Below, in pieces: positions 32,695 through 43,809 of a stretch of 64,000 bases of DNA. The position numbers and the translations under genes were made by a program. The DNA is from Amia ocellicauda. Lineage: Eukaryota; Chordata; Actinopteri; Amiiformes; Amiidae. The stretch covers positions 32,935,707-32,999,706 of the forward strand of contig NC_089852.1 of the NCBI RefSeq assembly GCF_036373705.1, in the 5' to 3' direction. Position 1 is the stretch's first letter. Each line of letters opens with the position of its first letter. Under the pieces are notes generated by a model. That model ran no database searches. It saw nothing but the letters and a program-made list of their open reading frames with translations, and was not told the DNA's origin.

Positions 32695-35025
32695 TCACTT
32701 TTGTTATTATTAAAACAGTATAGATTTGTTAAGTATCTTTTATTTATTATTGCTACTGCTGTCAGGTCCTCCTGTTGTTTCTCCCTGTTGGCCCCCACGG
32801 AACACACCGGTTAAATAGAAAGAGTGTTTAATTATCATCCTGAACATTTTACTGACCCTTTTCCCCGAATCACTGAGTTATGTACTTACTGTCATTCCTG
32901 CATAAGATTGCAGACTTCTGGACTTACCTGTCTCCATCAGCCAGAGTGTCTCGTTTAACGGTGTTGCAGCTCTGCCTCCTTCCAAGCTGCACCCTTCTGA
33001 AAAGAGAGAGAAAGAGAGAGGCAACTAGATACAGTACAAAACCTGCATTGTGGCATCAGGCGGAGGCAGTAACTGGTGGTGGTGAGGAGAGCTGTGTTGT
33101 TAGAAGTATCTGAAAGAGATAAACATTGAGGTTAAAGGTAATAGGCTTAGTGGTGGTAGTATGGTTGCTGTCTGGTGGGGACAAGCCAAGGGTTGGTGTT
33201 GCACATCTCGCACTTTATGCTCCTGAAATTTACAGCGGAAACTCTTAGATTTTTTATTGCCATTTTAGTTAGGATCCTTATTATTGAATTCTCTATTCTT
33301 ATTTTTGTGTTTCTTTTGGATAGGGTTTTTATAGTGATTACGCCCAGGCTATTAAAGACATTTTGTATAGATTTTATACACTATTTCCTTTGGTGCTATT
33401 GTCTTAGTACAGACTTCCTGCCCTGTACTACTTATTTGCACTAGTATCTGATTAAAAAAAAATAATAATTGCATTAAACTTACCTGTGTGTGTCGTGTTG
33501 TCCTTTCTTCCTCAGCCGTGCTTGTACAGGGAAAAGGTTGGGTGGCTTGAACCCGCCCATCCTCATTAAACCAGGGTGGTGTTGTCAATTGTGTTCACTC
33601 ACTATCTCCAACCTTAGCATGCAACAAATTGTTTAAATATAAATGAATTTAAAAAAAGTTAAAGTTTGCAAATATTGGTGCTGCAACAGTCGCTAGGCCT
33701 TTTTGTATATTCCACTATGTAATTTGTAATCAATTGGGCCTACACTTCTGCTGAAGTTTAAAAGCGTAGATGAAGACTGCCTTGTTGGAAGCTGAGTGGC
33801 AGTTCCACAGACCTCCAGAGAGTGGAATGGAGGGGAGAGGGAGAGAAGTCCCTGCCCTTTGTAAGTGTTGCCCTTCGAAAGGGGGGCACTGAAGGCTGCT
33901 GGCACTGACTGCTGGCGCGGGGATCCTTGGAGCTGTTAAATACTGTAACTAATTAGGAGGGTACACACCTGTGTTGCATTGAATGACACAAGTCTGTCAG
34001 GATGGCACAAGTCCCTAAGTCCCTCCCAGTCTGGAATGCTAGTAGCATAATTAATGGCAGCTTCGATCTTTCACTTTTGTTATTATTGAAACAATATAGT
34101 GTGGTTAAGCATCTTTTATTTATTATTGATGCTGCTATCAGCTTCTCCTGTTGTTTCTCCCTGTTGGCCCCCACGGAACACACCGGTTAAATACCTGTAA
34201 AAGAAAGAGTGCTTAATTATCATACTGCACATTTTACTGACCGTTTATCCCAAATCACTGAATTATGTTCTGCATAAGATTGCAGACTTCTGGACTTATC
34301 TGTCTCCATCAGCCAGAGTGTCTCATTTAACGGTGTTGCAGCTCTGCCTCCTTCCAAGTTGCACCCTTCTGAAAAGAGAGAGAGGCAAATAGATACAGTA
34401 CAAAACCTGGATCGTGGTATCAGGCAGAGGCACTAACCTCTGGTGAGGTGATGAGGAGAGCTGTGTTGTTAGAAGTATCTGAAAGAGATAAACATCGAGG
34501 TTAAAGGTAAAAGCCTTGCGAAGAACAAATCCCAAAGAGCCCCGATACCATAATCACCTAGTGGTGGTGGTGTGTGGTGTTTCTGTCTGGTGGAGACAAG
34601 CCAAGGGTTGGTGTTGCACATCTCACACTTTATGCTCCTGAAATGTACAGGGGAAAGTCTTAGATTAGGATCCTTATTATTGATTTCTCTATTCTTATCT
34701 TCATGTTTCTATTGTATAGGTTTTCTACATTATTTCCTTTGTTGCTTTGGTCTTAGTACAGACTTCCTGCCCTGTACTACTTTTTTTCACTAGTGTCTGA
34801 TTCAAAAAATAAAATAATCCTCATTAAACCAGGGTGGTGTAGTCGATTGTGTTCACTAGCTATCTCCAACCTTATAAACAATCAATTTAAAAAAAGATAT
34901 AGGGCTCTAGTTTACAAATATGGCTGCTGCAACAGTCGCTAGGACTTTTTGTCTTTTCCACTATGTAATTTGCATATCAATTGGGCCTACCGGACTATTT
35001 CCACTTCTGCTGAAGTGTAAATGGT
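32695..35025. repeat. Two direct copies of an unrecognised sequence of about 1 kb
   Basis: 32695-33765 and 34070-35025 share, in order, CTTTTATTTATTATTG, CTGTTGGCCCCCACGGAACA, CTGCATAAGATTGCAGACTT, AGAGGCAA(C/A)TAGATACAGTA, ACAAGCCAAGGGTTGGTGTT and TACAGACTTCCTGCCCTGTA. The unit offset is about 1375 bases. No long frame is shared by both copies. It could be a duplicated noncoding gene or an unclassified repeat. Confidence 0.85.
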
Positions 35026-35109
35026 AGCATGCTGATGTTTTACTAAACTGTTGCACTTGTATGTCATTGAAGGCATAGTTAATCCTATATCCATTGCTGA
35101 CTAAAACAA

Positions 35110-35461
35110 TAGGTTGTGAACGCAACCTCAGTTATCTGAAAAAGGAAGCACACTGGAAAATGCCCAGGGAGGTTATGGCCTAATGAGACACTTTACAAAG
35201 TAAACTAGGTGCATTTTAATTAATGGGTAGAGATAATTATGCCCAGAGTTGATATACAGAATCCCTAAAGAGATGTGAACCTAAAATGTCCTTTACAATG
35301 CATCTAGAATGATTTAGAAAAACTCTAAAGAGTATGTAAAATAAACCAAAAATGTAACTAAGAAATAAGTCCTATTTAGCAATGGGCATTTTTTTTTTTT
35401 TTTTTTTTAATTAAAGGCACCAAAATTGTGTGCTTAAGGGGTTGAACAGAATTTTCTCACA
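35110..35461 (-). repeat. Inverted arm L: copy of OR upstream DNA (with DIRS scrap)
   Basis: 35146-35461 is the reverse complement of 37290-37617, including CCCAGGGA (O/E-like, 35163-35170) and the block GTAAACTAGGTGCATTTTAA. The first 36 bases (GTTATCTGAAAAAGGAAGCA) are a DIRS terminal scrap. A poly-T tract lies at 35391-35409. Confidence 0.85.
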
Positions 35462-37265
35462 TGCGCACATCTTTATCTTTCAAGTCGGAAGCACTGCCCA
35501 AGGGGGAGGGGATACTGTATAACAAAACCGTCACAAGGGAGGAGGCAGTGAGCTGATAAGGGAGCCTGCCCAGAGGCATACCACTAGGGGACCTCGGCAA
35601 TACAACTCCAGACAGTAACCTCAGGGGCCCCGTAGGGCCACACCTGAGCCGTCCAGGAGCAAGGACTGCAGTCACACTCTTACCGGGAACTGTCTAGAAT
35701 CAGCATATACAAAGCGGGGCTACAGAGGTTAACTCTTACTGCCTCCTCTTATAATAGCAAGGCCAGCTGTTCTACTAGTGCAACTAGGAGAAATGCAGAA
35801 ATCCAATATTGCCAATATTTGGCACAGGCAATCAAGCAACTTGTGCAGCCTCCGCGCATATCATGGCAGTGTACCCCTGAACCACAGAAATGGGGCCACA
35901 GACCCACTAAAACAGTCGGCTAGTCAACAGAGTAACCGAGCTGAAAACCAACAATATGAATGGCGTGACAGCAGCAAGTACAGCGAATACAGAGCGGAGA
36001 GCTCCACTGTGCTGACAACTTAAAATATCATACAAAAGAACTATATACACCACGAGGCGTAGGAACCAACTCATGCGCCACACACAGAACACAGAAGCAG
36101 CTGACGCCTGCTGATTACGCTAGCTAATGCAGGGCAACAACAGCTCTACTGTGCTGACAAATTAGCTATGTACACAGCAACAGCGGTCTCTTGCTCTATG
36201 GCACAGCCAGAGCGGGCCACAGACCTGCTGACCAAGGAACTAAATACACAGCAAGGCAGCGAGAACAGCTTGAGCGCCATCAGCCGGGAACAGCAGCAGG
36301 GAGCTCCAGTCTACACAAGCTAGAGCAGAGCCACAGTCCTTCTGTTTACACATTATATATACATAGTGGGGTAGAGGCCAGACGCATGCACCACTGCAAC
36401 ACAATGCAATAATGAACGAATTATATACAGGGTGGCCTCGTAATGCAACATACATGGCGGGCGCATGACAGACCCTGTGAACACATCGACAGGGCTGTCT
36501 GCAAGTTCAGAAGCAGCTGGTGTGGGTGCTCGACTGCAGCCAACACCGGATTCCCAGTGGAAGGGACCGGTTCCACCACATCCAACCTGTAGAACCGGAT
36601 AAATGTAAGCAGCGAAGCCCAAGCTGCAGCAGCACAGATGTCTGCCAAGAGCCGCCTTGAAAAAGGGCCCACAATGTGGCAACGCCTCGAGACGAATGGG
36701 CCACCAGGTGTTCAGGCACCAGGGTCCTGGTGGACTCAAAGGCCATGGTAATAGTGTCTAAAATCAAATGTGAGAGGTGCCTGGCCCTGTGTCACACACC
36801 ATAGGATGCAAACAATTGGTCAGAGTGCCTAATATCCTTAGTGAGTTCCAAATAGCACCTGATGGCCCGCACAGGGCAGAGCAGGTGATACTGACTCTCT
36901 TGCTCCGAAGAGAAGGGAGGAGGATGAAAAGCCATCAACTCAATAGGACTGTTGATAAGAAATGGAGACAGCACTTTCGGGAGGAACGTAGGGTTAGGCC
37001 GTAGCGTGACCCTTTAGCCATCTCTCGCAAAATGGACACACGATCAGTGTACTGACAAGGCATGTAACTCGCTCACACGTTTTGCAGAGGTGATTGCCAG
37101 GTGATTGAGTTCAGTGGCTCAAATGGGTCTTGGGAAAGTGCATCGAGCACTACATCAAGGTGCCATGCAGGCAGTGGAGGGGTGCGAGGAGACCGTAGCT
37201 GTCGAGCTCCCTTCAGAAACTGTGCAGCCAGAAAATGAGACCCAGGGGACTCGCCATCAATCAGG
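35462..37265 (-). mobile_element. DIRS 3' part, reverse strand (copy D7)
   Basis: Right to left: recombinase (37265-36530), then the noncoding tail (36500-35540) and the terminal repeat CCCTCCCCCTTGGGCAGTGC reaching 35462. The tail is uninterrupted and gives the empty site for the CR1 insertion at 23197. The element starts inside the recombinase, so its 5' two thirds are absent. Confidence 0.88.
36410..37265 (-). pseudogene. DIRS tyrosine recombinase C-terminal part
   Basis: Keeps the first catalytic Arg (AKRVSE near 37070-37085) after a small deletion, the His-x-x-Arg box as HSSR (near 36690) and the nucleophile Tyr in FIRFYRL (near 36595). Frame changes near 36660 and 37020-37100 break it. 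It has the best set of catalytic residues among the DIRS copies here, but is N-terminally truncated. Confidence 0.85.
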
Positions 37266-37617
37266 ATTCATAAGATAACATGATTGTTAAATCTCTTGTG
37301 AGAAAATTCTGTTCGACCACTTTCATTTTCCACAAAAAATATTTGTGAGCTACCATTGCTAAACAGGGCTTATTTCTGAGTCACATTTTGGGTTTATTTT
37401 ATATACTGTTTAGAGTTTTTCTAATCATTCTAGATGCATTGTAAAGGAGGATTTATTTGTTTCCCTTAAACTTTTGAGCTTCACATTTCTTAAGGGATTC
37501 TGTAAATCAACTCTGGGCATAATTATCTCTATCCATTAATTAAAATGCACCTAGTTTACTTTGTGAAGTGTGTCATTAGGCCATAACCTCCCTGGGCATT
37601 TTCCACTGTGGATAGCC
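37266..37617 (+). repeat. Inverted arm R: OR4 upstream DNA
   Basis: Reverse complement of 35146-35461 and direct homologue of OR3 upstream DNA (28000-28140). Contains AAATCTCTTGTGAGAAAATTC at the DIRS-side edge, which pairs with the L-arm edge. Confidence 0.8.
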
Positions 37618-37768
37618 ATAGCAAACACTGAAAATAAAAGGGTGACTGATACAGGTACATTCATAATGCAGTGCAGTGCATTCAACGTACCTTGAGCACA
37701 TCTCAGCCTATCAAACAATTGCAGAAACTGACTCCTACGATCCTCACTACTGTTATGCTTTTAAAAGT
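37535..37768 (+). promoter_or_regulatory. OR4 pseudogene promoter and noncoding exon
   Basis: ATTAATTAA (37535-37543), TCCCTGGG (37589-37596), a TATA-like AATAAAAGG (37633-37641) and a splice donor (AAAGT|GTAAGTA, GT at 37769) repeat the order seen before OR3. The implied intron is 37769-38679 (911 bases). Confidence 0.6.
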
Positions 37769-38703
37769 GTAAGTATGTGATTATTACTATCAGTCTGTCT
37801 ATTGTATGTAGTCTATAGTGTAGTGGCAAAGGAGATCATGATGTTGTTCATGGTTCTCCCAGTTACTGAAGAGTATGTTCGATTTATTATATCACTTTAT
37901 TGATTTGTTTTGTTGCACTTATCTGTAGTTTCATTTTAAATTACCTTAAATGTAACTGTATCTATACAGTTGTTAATTATGGCTGTTATGACTCTACTGC
38001 ACATAGCACTGTTGTAACTATTGGCTTATTTACTTTTTAAATATTATTTTTACATTAATACATTTTTCATCATCATATTAATAATTATAATGGCAGACTG
38101 ACTATTCACCCATCTGCAGCACCAGAAAGTAAGACTGGAAAATGTTCATCACTACTGTTCTATGAAGAGAACCAATCATTGGTGATGTTTACACTATGTG
38201 TGTTTTTCAGAAGTCTGTACAGGACAGTCGAGGTGTATACAGGTGTTCATTTTAAAACTTGTGACACAATAAACTAGCTACTGCTACTGAAATGAAGTGG
38301 TTTGAAAGCTACAGTGATATGTGGATCTATTTCTATCCAGCAGTCAGTGTTCATCACAGCACTCCCTAAACCAACAGGTCTTCAAAAAGACAACAACAAA
38401 AAAGCGATAGCAGGTAACCCTTACATGTTTTCCCACAACCAGGCATGCTAAAACTGTACACATTATAAATACAATAGTCATTCACTGTTTCAAAGCTATA
38501 GCACGACAGGCGTTTCAACAAAGCAATTCCTAACAAATACAGTGATGTATGTGTCTCTTTACATTTACAATTCATTCTTGAATGTCAGTGTGTAAATTAT
38601 CAGATAGTCAATTATGTTAAATAGCAAGTTATGATAAAGTAATTTGTTGGCATACTTAATACCTTTATATTCCACCCAGGCACTGGTTTTGAGAGAAAAG
38701 ACA

Positions 38704-39648
38704 ATGGAAAACTCCTCTCAAATTACGTATTTTACATTGTCTGCTTATGCTGAAATGGGAGGGGCCAAATATTTATATTGTATGATTGTATTTCTTTTGT
38801 TCGTTGTTATAATTTTCTTAAATGTAGTTCTCATCACAGTTATCTGTTTAGAGAGGAGTCTGCATGAGCCCATGTATTATTTCCTGTGTAGTTTAGCAAC
38901 AAATGGAGTATATGGGAGTATAGGACTGTTCCCTGCTGTCTTAGTTAATGTTTTATTTGACACTCATGAGATTTCTCGGGTCTGTTGTTTTGTGCAAATT
39001 TTCATACTGCACACGTATGGCTGTGGTAAATTTACTAATTTAGCTGTGATGGCTTACGATAGATATGTGTCAATCTGCCATCCACTAAATTACCATAAAA
39101 TGATGTCCACTGTGAGAGTGTATGGACTTATTGCCTTGACTTGGGTGTTTTCTGTTGGTCATTTCTTTGTGACTATCACTTTAACTGTTAGAATGCAGCT
39201 GTGTAGAAAAATCATTGAAAAGATATACTGTGTAAACTATTCAGTTGTCTAATTAGCTTGTGAAGATATATCTGCATTTAGCACTTATAGCTTAATAGCA
39301 ATGATTTATTCTTTATGTCCACAACTGTTGCTCGTTGTCTATTCCTATGGAAAAATCCTCAGGGTTTGCCTAAAAGCTTCCAAAGAATCCCAAGCAAAAG
39401 CTCTGAACACCTGCACATCCCACATAATTACACTGGTGAATTTTTCATTTGATGTTTTTTTTTTACTTATACAAAACAGATTTTATATGAATTCTGTTCC
39501 ACATGCTGTACAGATTATGCTCTCTGTGTATTTTATCATATTTCCTCCACTTCTAAATCCCATTATTGATGGAGTGAAGACTAAAGCCATAAAAATAGGA
39601 ATTCAAAGCAAGTTTCTTGCACTCACAAAAATAAGCCAAAAAGTTTAA
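38704..39648 (+). pseudogene. Odorant receptor A type (OR4), single nonsense mutation
   Basis: Full-length by alignment with OR3 (314 codons), starting 25 bases after the acceptor at 38678-38679. LHEPMY, MAYDRYVSICHPL and KALNTCTSH are kept. One in-frame TAA at 39250-39252 replaces the Lys codon in SVVKLAC (extracellular loop 2/TM5 start). After it the frame is open to 39648. Further oddities suggest drift: NPIIDG for NPIIYG, NRFYMNS for NRFDMSS, and GVKTK for GVRTK. It would make a 182-aa truncated receptor without TM5-7. A segregating null allele or an assembly error is possible. Confidence 0.92.
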
Positions 39649-39757
39649 AGCATGCAGGAAGAAACATCTCCTGTAATTATATTGTACAGTAATACCTGAC
39701 TTGTATGCAGTCTGAAATAAATAAATAAATGTGTATATGTGTGTATGAATATATATA

Positions 39758-40978
39758 CACTCACCTAAAGGATTATTAGGAACACCATACTAATACTGTG
39801 TTTGACCCCCTTTCGCCTTCAGAACTGCCTTAATTCTACGTGGCATTGATTCAACAAGGTGCTGAAAGCATTCTTTAGAAATGTTGGCCCATATTGATAG
39901 GATAGCATCTTGCAGTTGATGGAGATTTGTGGGATGCACATCCAGGGCACGAAGCTCCCGTTCCACCACATCCCAAAGATGCTCTATTGGGTTGAGATCT
40001 GGTGACTGTGGGGGCCAGTTTAGTACAGTGAACTCATTGTCATGTTCAAGAAACCAATTTGAAATGATTCGACCTTTGTGACATGGTGCATTATCCTGCT
40101 GGAAGTAGCCATCAGAGGATGGGTACATGGTGGTCATAAAGGGATGGACATGGTCAGAAACAATGCTCAGGTAGGCCGTGGCATTTAAACGATGCCCAAT
40201 TGGCACTAAGGGGCCTAAAGTGTGCCAAGAAAACATCCCCCACACCATTACACCACCACCACCAGCCTGCACAGTGGTAACAAGGCATGATGGATCCATG
40301 TTCTCATTCTGTTTACGCCAAATTCTGACTCTACCATCTGAATGTCTCAACAGAAATCGAGACTCATCAGACCAGGCAACATTTTTCCAGTCTTCAACTG
40401 TCCAATTTTGGTGAGCTTGTGCAAATTGTAGCCTCTTTTTCCTATTTGTAGTGGAGATGAGTGGTACCCGGTGGGGTCTTCTGCTGTTGTAGCCCATCCG
40501 CCTCAAGGTTGTACGTGTTGTGGCTTCACAAATGCTTTGCTGCATACCTCGGTTGTAACGAGTGGTTATTTCTGTCAAAGTTGCTCTTCTATCAGCTTGA
40601 ATCAGTCGGCCCATTCTCCTCTGACCTCTAGCATCAACAAGGCATTTTCGCCCACAGGACTGCCGCATACTGGATGTTTTTCCCTTTTCACACCATTCTT
40701 TGTAAACCCTAGAAATGGTTCTGCGTGAAAATCCCAGTAACTGAGCAGATTGTGAAATACTCAGACCGGCCCGTCTGGCACCAACAACCATGCCACGCTC
40801 AAAATTGCTTAAATCACCTTTCTTTCCCATTCAGACATTCAGTTTGGAGTTCAGGAGATTCTCTTGACCAGGACCACACCCCTAAATGCATTGAATCAAC
40901 TGCCATGTGATTGGTTGGTTAGATAATTGCATTAATGAGAAATTTAACAGGTGTTCCTAATAATCCTTTAGGTGAGTG
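39758..40978 (-). mobile_element. Complete Tc1/mariner DD36E transposon, apparently intact
   Basis: A 1221-bp element with TA target duplications (39756-39757, 40979-40980) and about 28-bp terminal inverted repeats (CACTCACCTAAAGGATTA...). It encodes an uninterrupted transposase on the reverse strand. It is near-identical to the broken copy at 5777-6996. TA/TG-rich arrays lie on both sides. Confidence 0.97.
39790..40830 (-). CDS. Tc1/mariner transposase, intact (DD36E)
   Basis: A 346-aa DNA transposase that would bind the element's inverted repeats, excise it and insert it at TA. The N-terminal bipartite helix-turn-helix (residues 1-115, with SAQLLGFSRRTISRVYKEW) is joined to a basic NLS-like stretch (NRKKR, 129-133). 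The catalytic domain has D155 (WSDESRF), D246 (QQDNAPCH) and E283 (LNPIEHLWD). I count 36 residues between D246 and E283, against 34 in classical Tc1 and in the DD34E copies in this window. A Gly-rich GGGG box lies at 190-193. The length is normal for Tc1. Spacing and length fit the published DD36E (Incomer-type) group; that name is an inference. Confidence 0.95.
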   Translation of the reverse strand: MGKKGDLSNFERGMVVGARRAGLSISQSAQLLGFSRRTISRVYKEWCEKGKTSSMRQSCGRKCLVDARGQRRMGRLIQADRRATLTEITTRYNRGMQQSICEATTRTTLRRMGYNSRRPHRVPLISTTNRKKRLQFAQAHQNWTVEDWKNVAWSDESRFLLRHSDGRVRIWRKQNENMDPSCLVTTVQAGGGGVMVWGMFSWHTLGPLVPIGHRLNATAYLSIVSDHVHPFMTTMYPSSDGYFQQDNAPCHKGRIISNWFLEHDNEFTVLNWPPQSPDLNPIEHLWDVVERELRALDVHPTNLHQLQDAILSIWANISKECFQHLVESMPRRIKAVLKAKGGQTQY

Positions 40979-41002
40979 TATATATATACACACGCATGTA
41001 AT

Positions 41003-41087
<85 letters not shown>

Positions 41088-41105
41088 ATGTATGTGTATA
41101 TATAT
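41003..41105. repeat. (TG)n-(TATG)n-(TA)n microsatellite
   Basis: About 30 TG units, then TATG units and TATATA. His/Thr-repeat frames here are artefacts of the repeat. Confidence 0.95.
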
Positions 41106-41339
41106 AAATAATATTTATCTTTAAAAATGTTAAAAAATACAATATAGCACAGTGCCATGTGACTTCCAAAATCAATAATTTGTTGAGACAATTATTTTAC
41201 TCTGGTTGCTCAGAAGCCACCTGGAAAACCTATTTACTATTGTGCGAAAACATATATCTATGTTTATTATTCCTAACCTTTTGTCAAATAATATAATAAA
41301 TACTTCTCAGAAACACTATTTTATTATACTGTATTTCCT

Positions 41340-41833
41340 TAATGGGGAATATTTTATAATCCTCCATTCTAGGGATTCCTTGTTGAGGCTGGCTGGTTGT
41401 GGTTTACCTTGATAAATTTTGTTGGGAGAGTGGGTAATGAAGATGAACAGAAAATATATAATTGGGTAATTTATTCTTTTTTCATGCACGTGATGTAAAG
41501 CCTATTACAAGAGCCTTAACATAACAAACTAGAAAGAAATGTATCCATCAATAGAATTGCACACATGGTCTCAGAGATTCAACAGAAAGCCATACAACCC
41601 TTTAAGGTCTGTAGAAGGTGCTACAATGCAGATAATGAGTCCTAATGTGAAAAATTAATGACAGCAGGTTCATCATAGCCCACTATAACCAGTCAACATG
41701 AAATAAGCATCCTGGGTTAATTTTCCTCCTCAAAAGACTGAATCTGAGAGTAAATGAGTTTCCCTTTTTCACATGCTGCAGTGCTGCACAAAAAAAAATG
41801 GGAGGCAGAATTAAACAGCTTGCTTTTAAATGC
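41340..41833 (-). repeat. Inverted copy of OR6 upstream DNA (arm of 45668-46115)
   Basis: The reverse complement matches 45668-46115: GCTTATTTCATG(T/C)TGACTGGTTAT, TTTTTCACATTAGGACT, TCTACAGACCTT, GGCTTTCTGTTGAATCTCTG, GGCTCTTGTAATAGGCT, AATCCCTAGAATGGAGG. Divergence between arms is appreciable, so the duplication is not very recent. Confidence 0.88.
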
Positions 41834-41917
41834 ATCTCAGTATTCTCACACTTTCAACTACACTCGATGGTGCCAGAGATAATCAGAACTGCACACTTTT
41901 TTGTGTATTTGCTTTTT

Positions 41918-41919
<2 letters not shown>

Positions 41920-41968
<49 letters not shown>
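41920..41968. repeat. (TA)n microsatellite beside a Tc1 end
   Basis: About 24 TA units lead directly into a Tc1-type terminal repeat at 41969. Confidence 0.95.
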
Positions 41969-41973
<5 letters not shown>

Positions 41974-42312
41974 TACTGTGCAAAAGTTTTAGGCAGGTGT
42001 GAAAAACTGCTATAAAGTAAGAATGCTTTAAAAAATAGACATGTTAAATAGATTATATTTATCAATTAACTAAATGCAAAGTAAGTGAACAGAAGATAAA
42101 TGTACATCAAATCCATATTTGGCGTGACCACCCTTTGCCTTCAAAACAGCATCAGTTCTTCTAGGTACACTTGCACAAAGTCAGGGATTTTGTAGGCATA
42201 TAGTCAGGTGTGTGATTAAACAATTATACCAAACAGGTTCTAATGATCATCAATTCAATATGTAAGTTGAAACACAATTATTAACTGAAACAGACTTCAG
42301 GCGGATTTAGGT
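41969..42312 (-). mobile_element. Internally deleted Tc1-type element, one end only
   Basis: CAGTACTGTGCAAAAGTTTT then AGGCAGGTGTG is the end of a widespread fish Tc1-type family. GTGTGACCACCCTTTGCCTT and CTTCTAGGTACACTTGCAC correspond to the transposase C-terminus in reverse. The text then jumps to 5' UTR-like sequence (CAATTATACCAAACAGG). The other terminal repeat is missing. Confidence 0.7.
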
Positions 42313-42975
42313 ATAGGCATTCCCCACTGGAAGCCCGAGGTAGGGGGAGCGGGGAAATGTATCAAATTAGTAAAATCAGTCACACTACGAAATGCTACCA
42401 AATAAATCACAATTAATTCATAATACTGTGAATATATAGTTATCTTTCAGGTTGGAGGCACTGCCCAAGGGGTAGGGGTTTCTGCACACTTCCATTGAAA
42501 CCTGATCGAAAACATCACTCTATCAAAGCTACCATTGGCCCCTGCACTCGTCACTCAGAACAGGTCCCTTCCCACTTCCTGTTCTATAAAACGTGACATC
42601 AGTGCAGGTACATCCTCTTTTGCCATTTCACCTGGACCCAAGAACATGACCTCGCTATGTCTGTGTTTGTAATAAAGATTCAAACTGCGTATTTCGGCTG
42701 GCTGGCTTCACACGGTTTTCACTGCACATCGTCTCTGTCTTGTGTGTTTAGTTATAGCTAATCCCAATTCTGTTACGTCCTCACACCGGAGGTCTGCCTG
42801 CGCTTTCTGTTTCAGTTTCATTCACAAGAAGAGCCTTTTAAAAATAATTGTTGTGTTTATATAGTGCAATATCTAGTCCGACTGCTTGCTGTGTTGGTTT
42901 TTTGTCCACAAGGTTTTTCCTCCACAGCAGGTGTGCTAGCAGCAGCAGTAAAATCAGTGTGCCCAAGACTCTTGG

Positions 42976-43555
42976 GTGCTCCAAATTATAGCAGTTGGCT
43001 ACTCCCTGCAGTTTCAAACATGTCCACCCTTCTTCCGAGGCGTGGTGTTGACGCGAGAGAGGGACCCGTTACAGTGTGCGGCAAGGATTCTATTCTACTT
43101 AATTCCTTGTGCCCAAAAAAGATCTGGTTTCTGCTCTATCTTGGATCTGAGGCACCTGAACCGCCACCTCAAGGTGCTGCACTTCGAGATGCTCAACCTG
43201 CGCACCATGTCCCAGGCCATCAAGCCCAGCGACTGGTTCACCACAGTGGATCTGAAGGATGCTTACTTTCACATCCCTATTGCGCAGGCACACAGGAAGG
43301 ATGAGTGTTCGAGTTTTCTGTTCTCCCCTTCGGCCTGTTGCTAGACCCATGCACTTTTTCCAAGTGCATGGACGTCATGTTAGCCCCCTTGCATTGCCAG
43401 GGGGTCCGCATCCTCAGTTATCTAGACGATTGGCTGGTTTCTTCTTACTCGAGGGGGTTCAGAACCACACAAACCTGATTTTAGGCCGCCTCTCCGAATT
43501 GGGCATCCGGGTCAATCAAGAGAAGATCCGCCTGATGCCAACTCAGCAGGCATAG
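42976..43555 (+). pseudogene. DIRS reverse transcriptase
   Basis: 42976-43344 keeps ILDLRHLNRHLKVLHFEMLN and TVDLKDAYFHIPIAQAHRK (the first catalytic Asp in VDLKDA). A deletion and frame change near 43300 lead to SKCMDVMLAPLHCQG and SYLDDWLV (YLDD box, near 43415-43440). The VPKKDGG box at the start is altered. Confidence 0.88.
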
Positions 43556-43809
43556 TTCCTTGGACTGCGCCTCGATTCCGTTGCCATGCTCGCCACGCTG
43601 GCAGAGAGAGTTGCCTCAATACACATGTGTCTCTCCCTCTTCTGACTGAGAGCTCACATCAGGGTGTCCCTTTGCCAGAGGCTGCTGGGCCTCCTAGCGG
43701 CTGCATCACAGACCCACCCCCTCGACCTCCTCCATTTGAGGCCGCTGCAGTGGTGGTTCAGGTCTCTCAAGATGCACCCTTGCCGTGATCGAGCACACTG
43801 AGTCACAGT

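Noticed and set aside
40178..40728. Forward frames inside the intact Tc1
   Set aside because: They are antisense to the transposase, and the same shadows appear at 6027-6576.
41003..41105. CRISPR-like or tandem-gene array
   Set aside because: Simple dinucleotide and tetranucleotide repeat in a vertebrate genome, with no spacers.
40919..41191. His/Thr-repeat protein
   Set aside because: It is a translation of the TG/TATG microsatellite.
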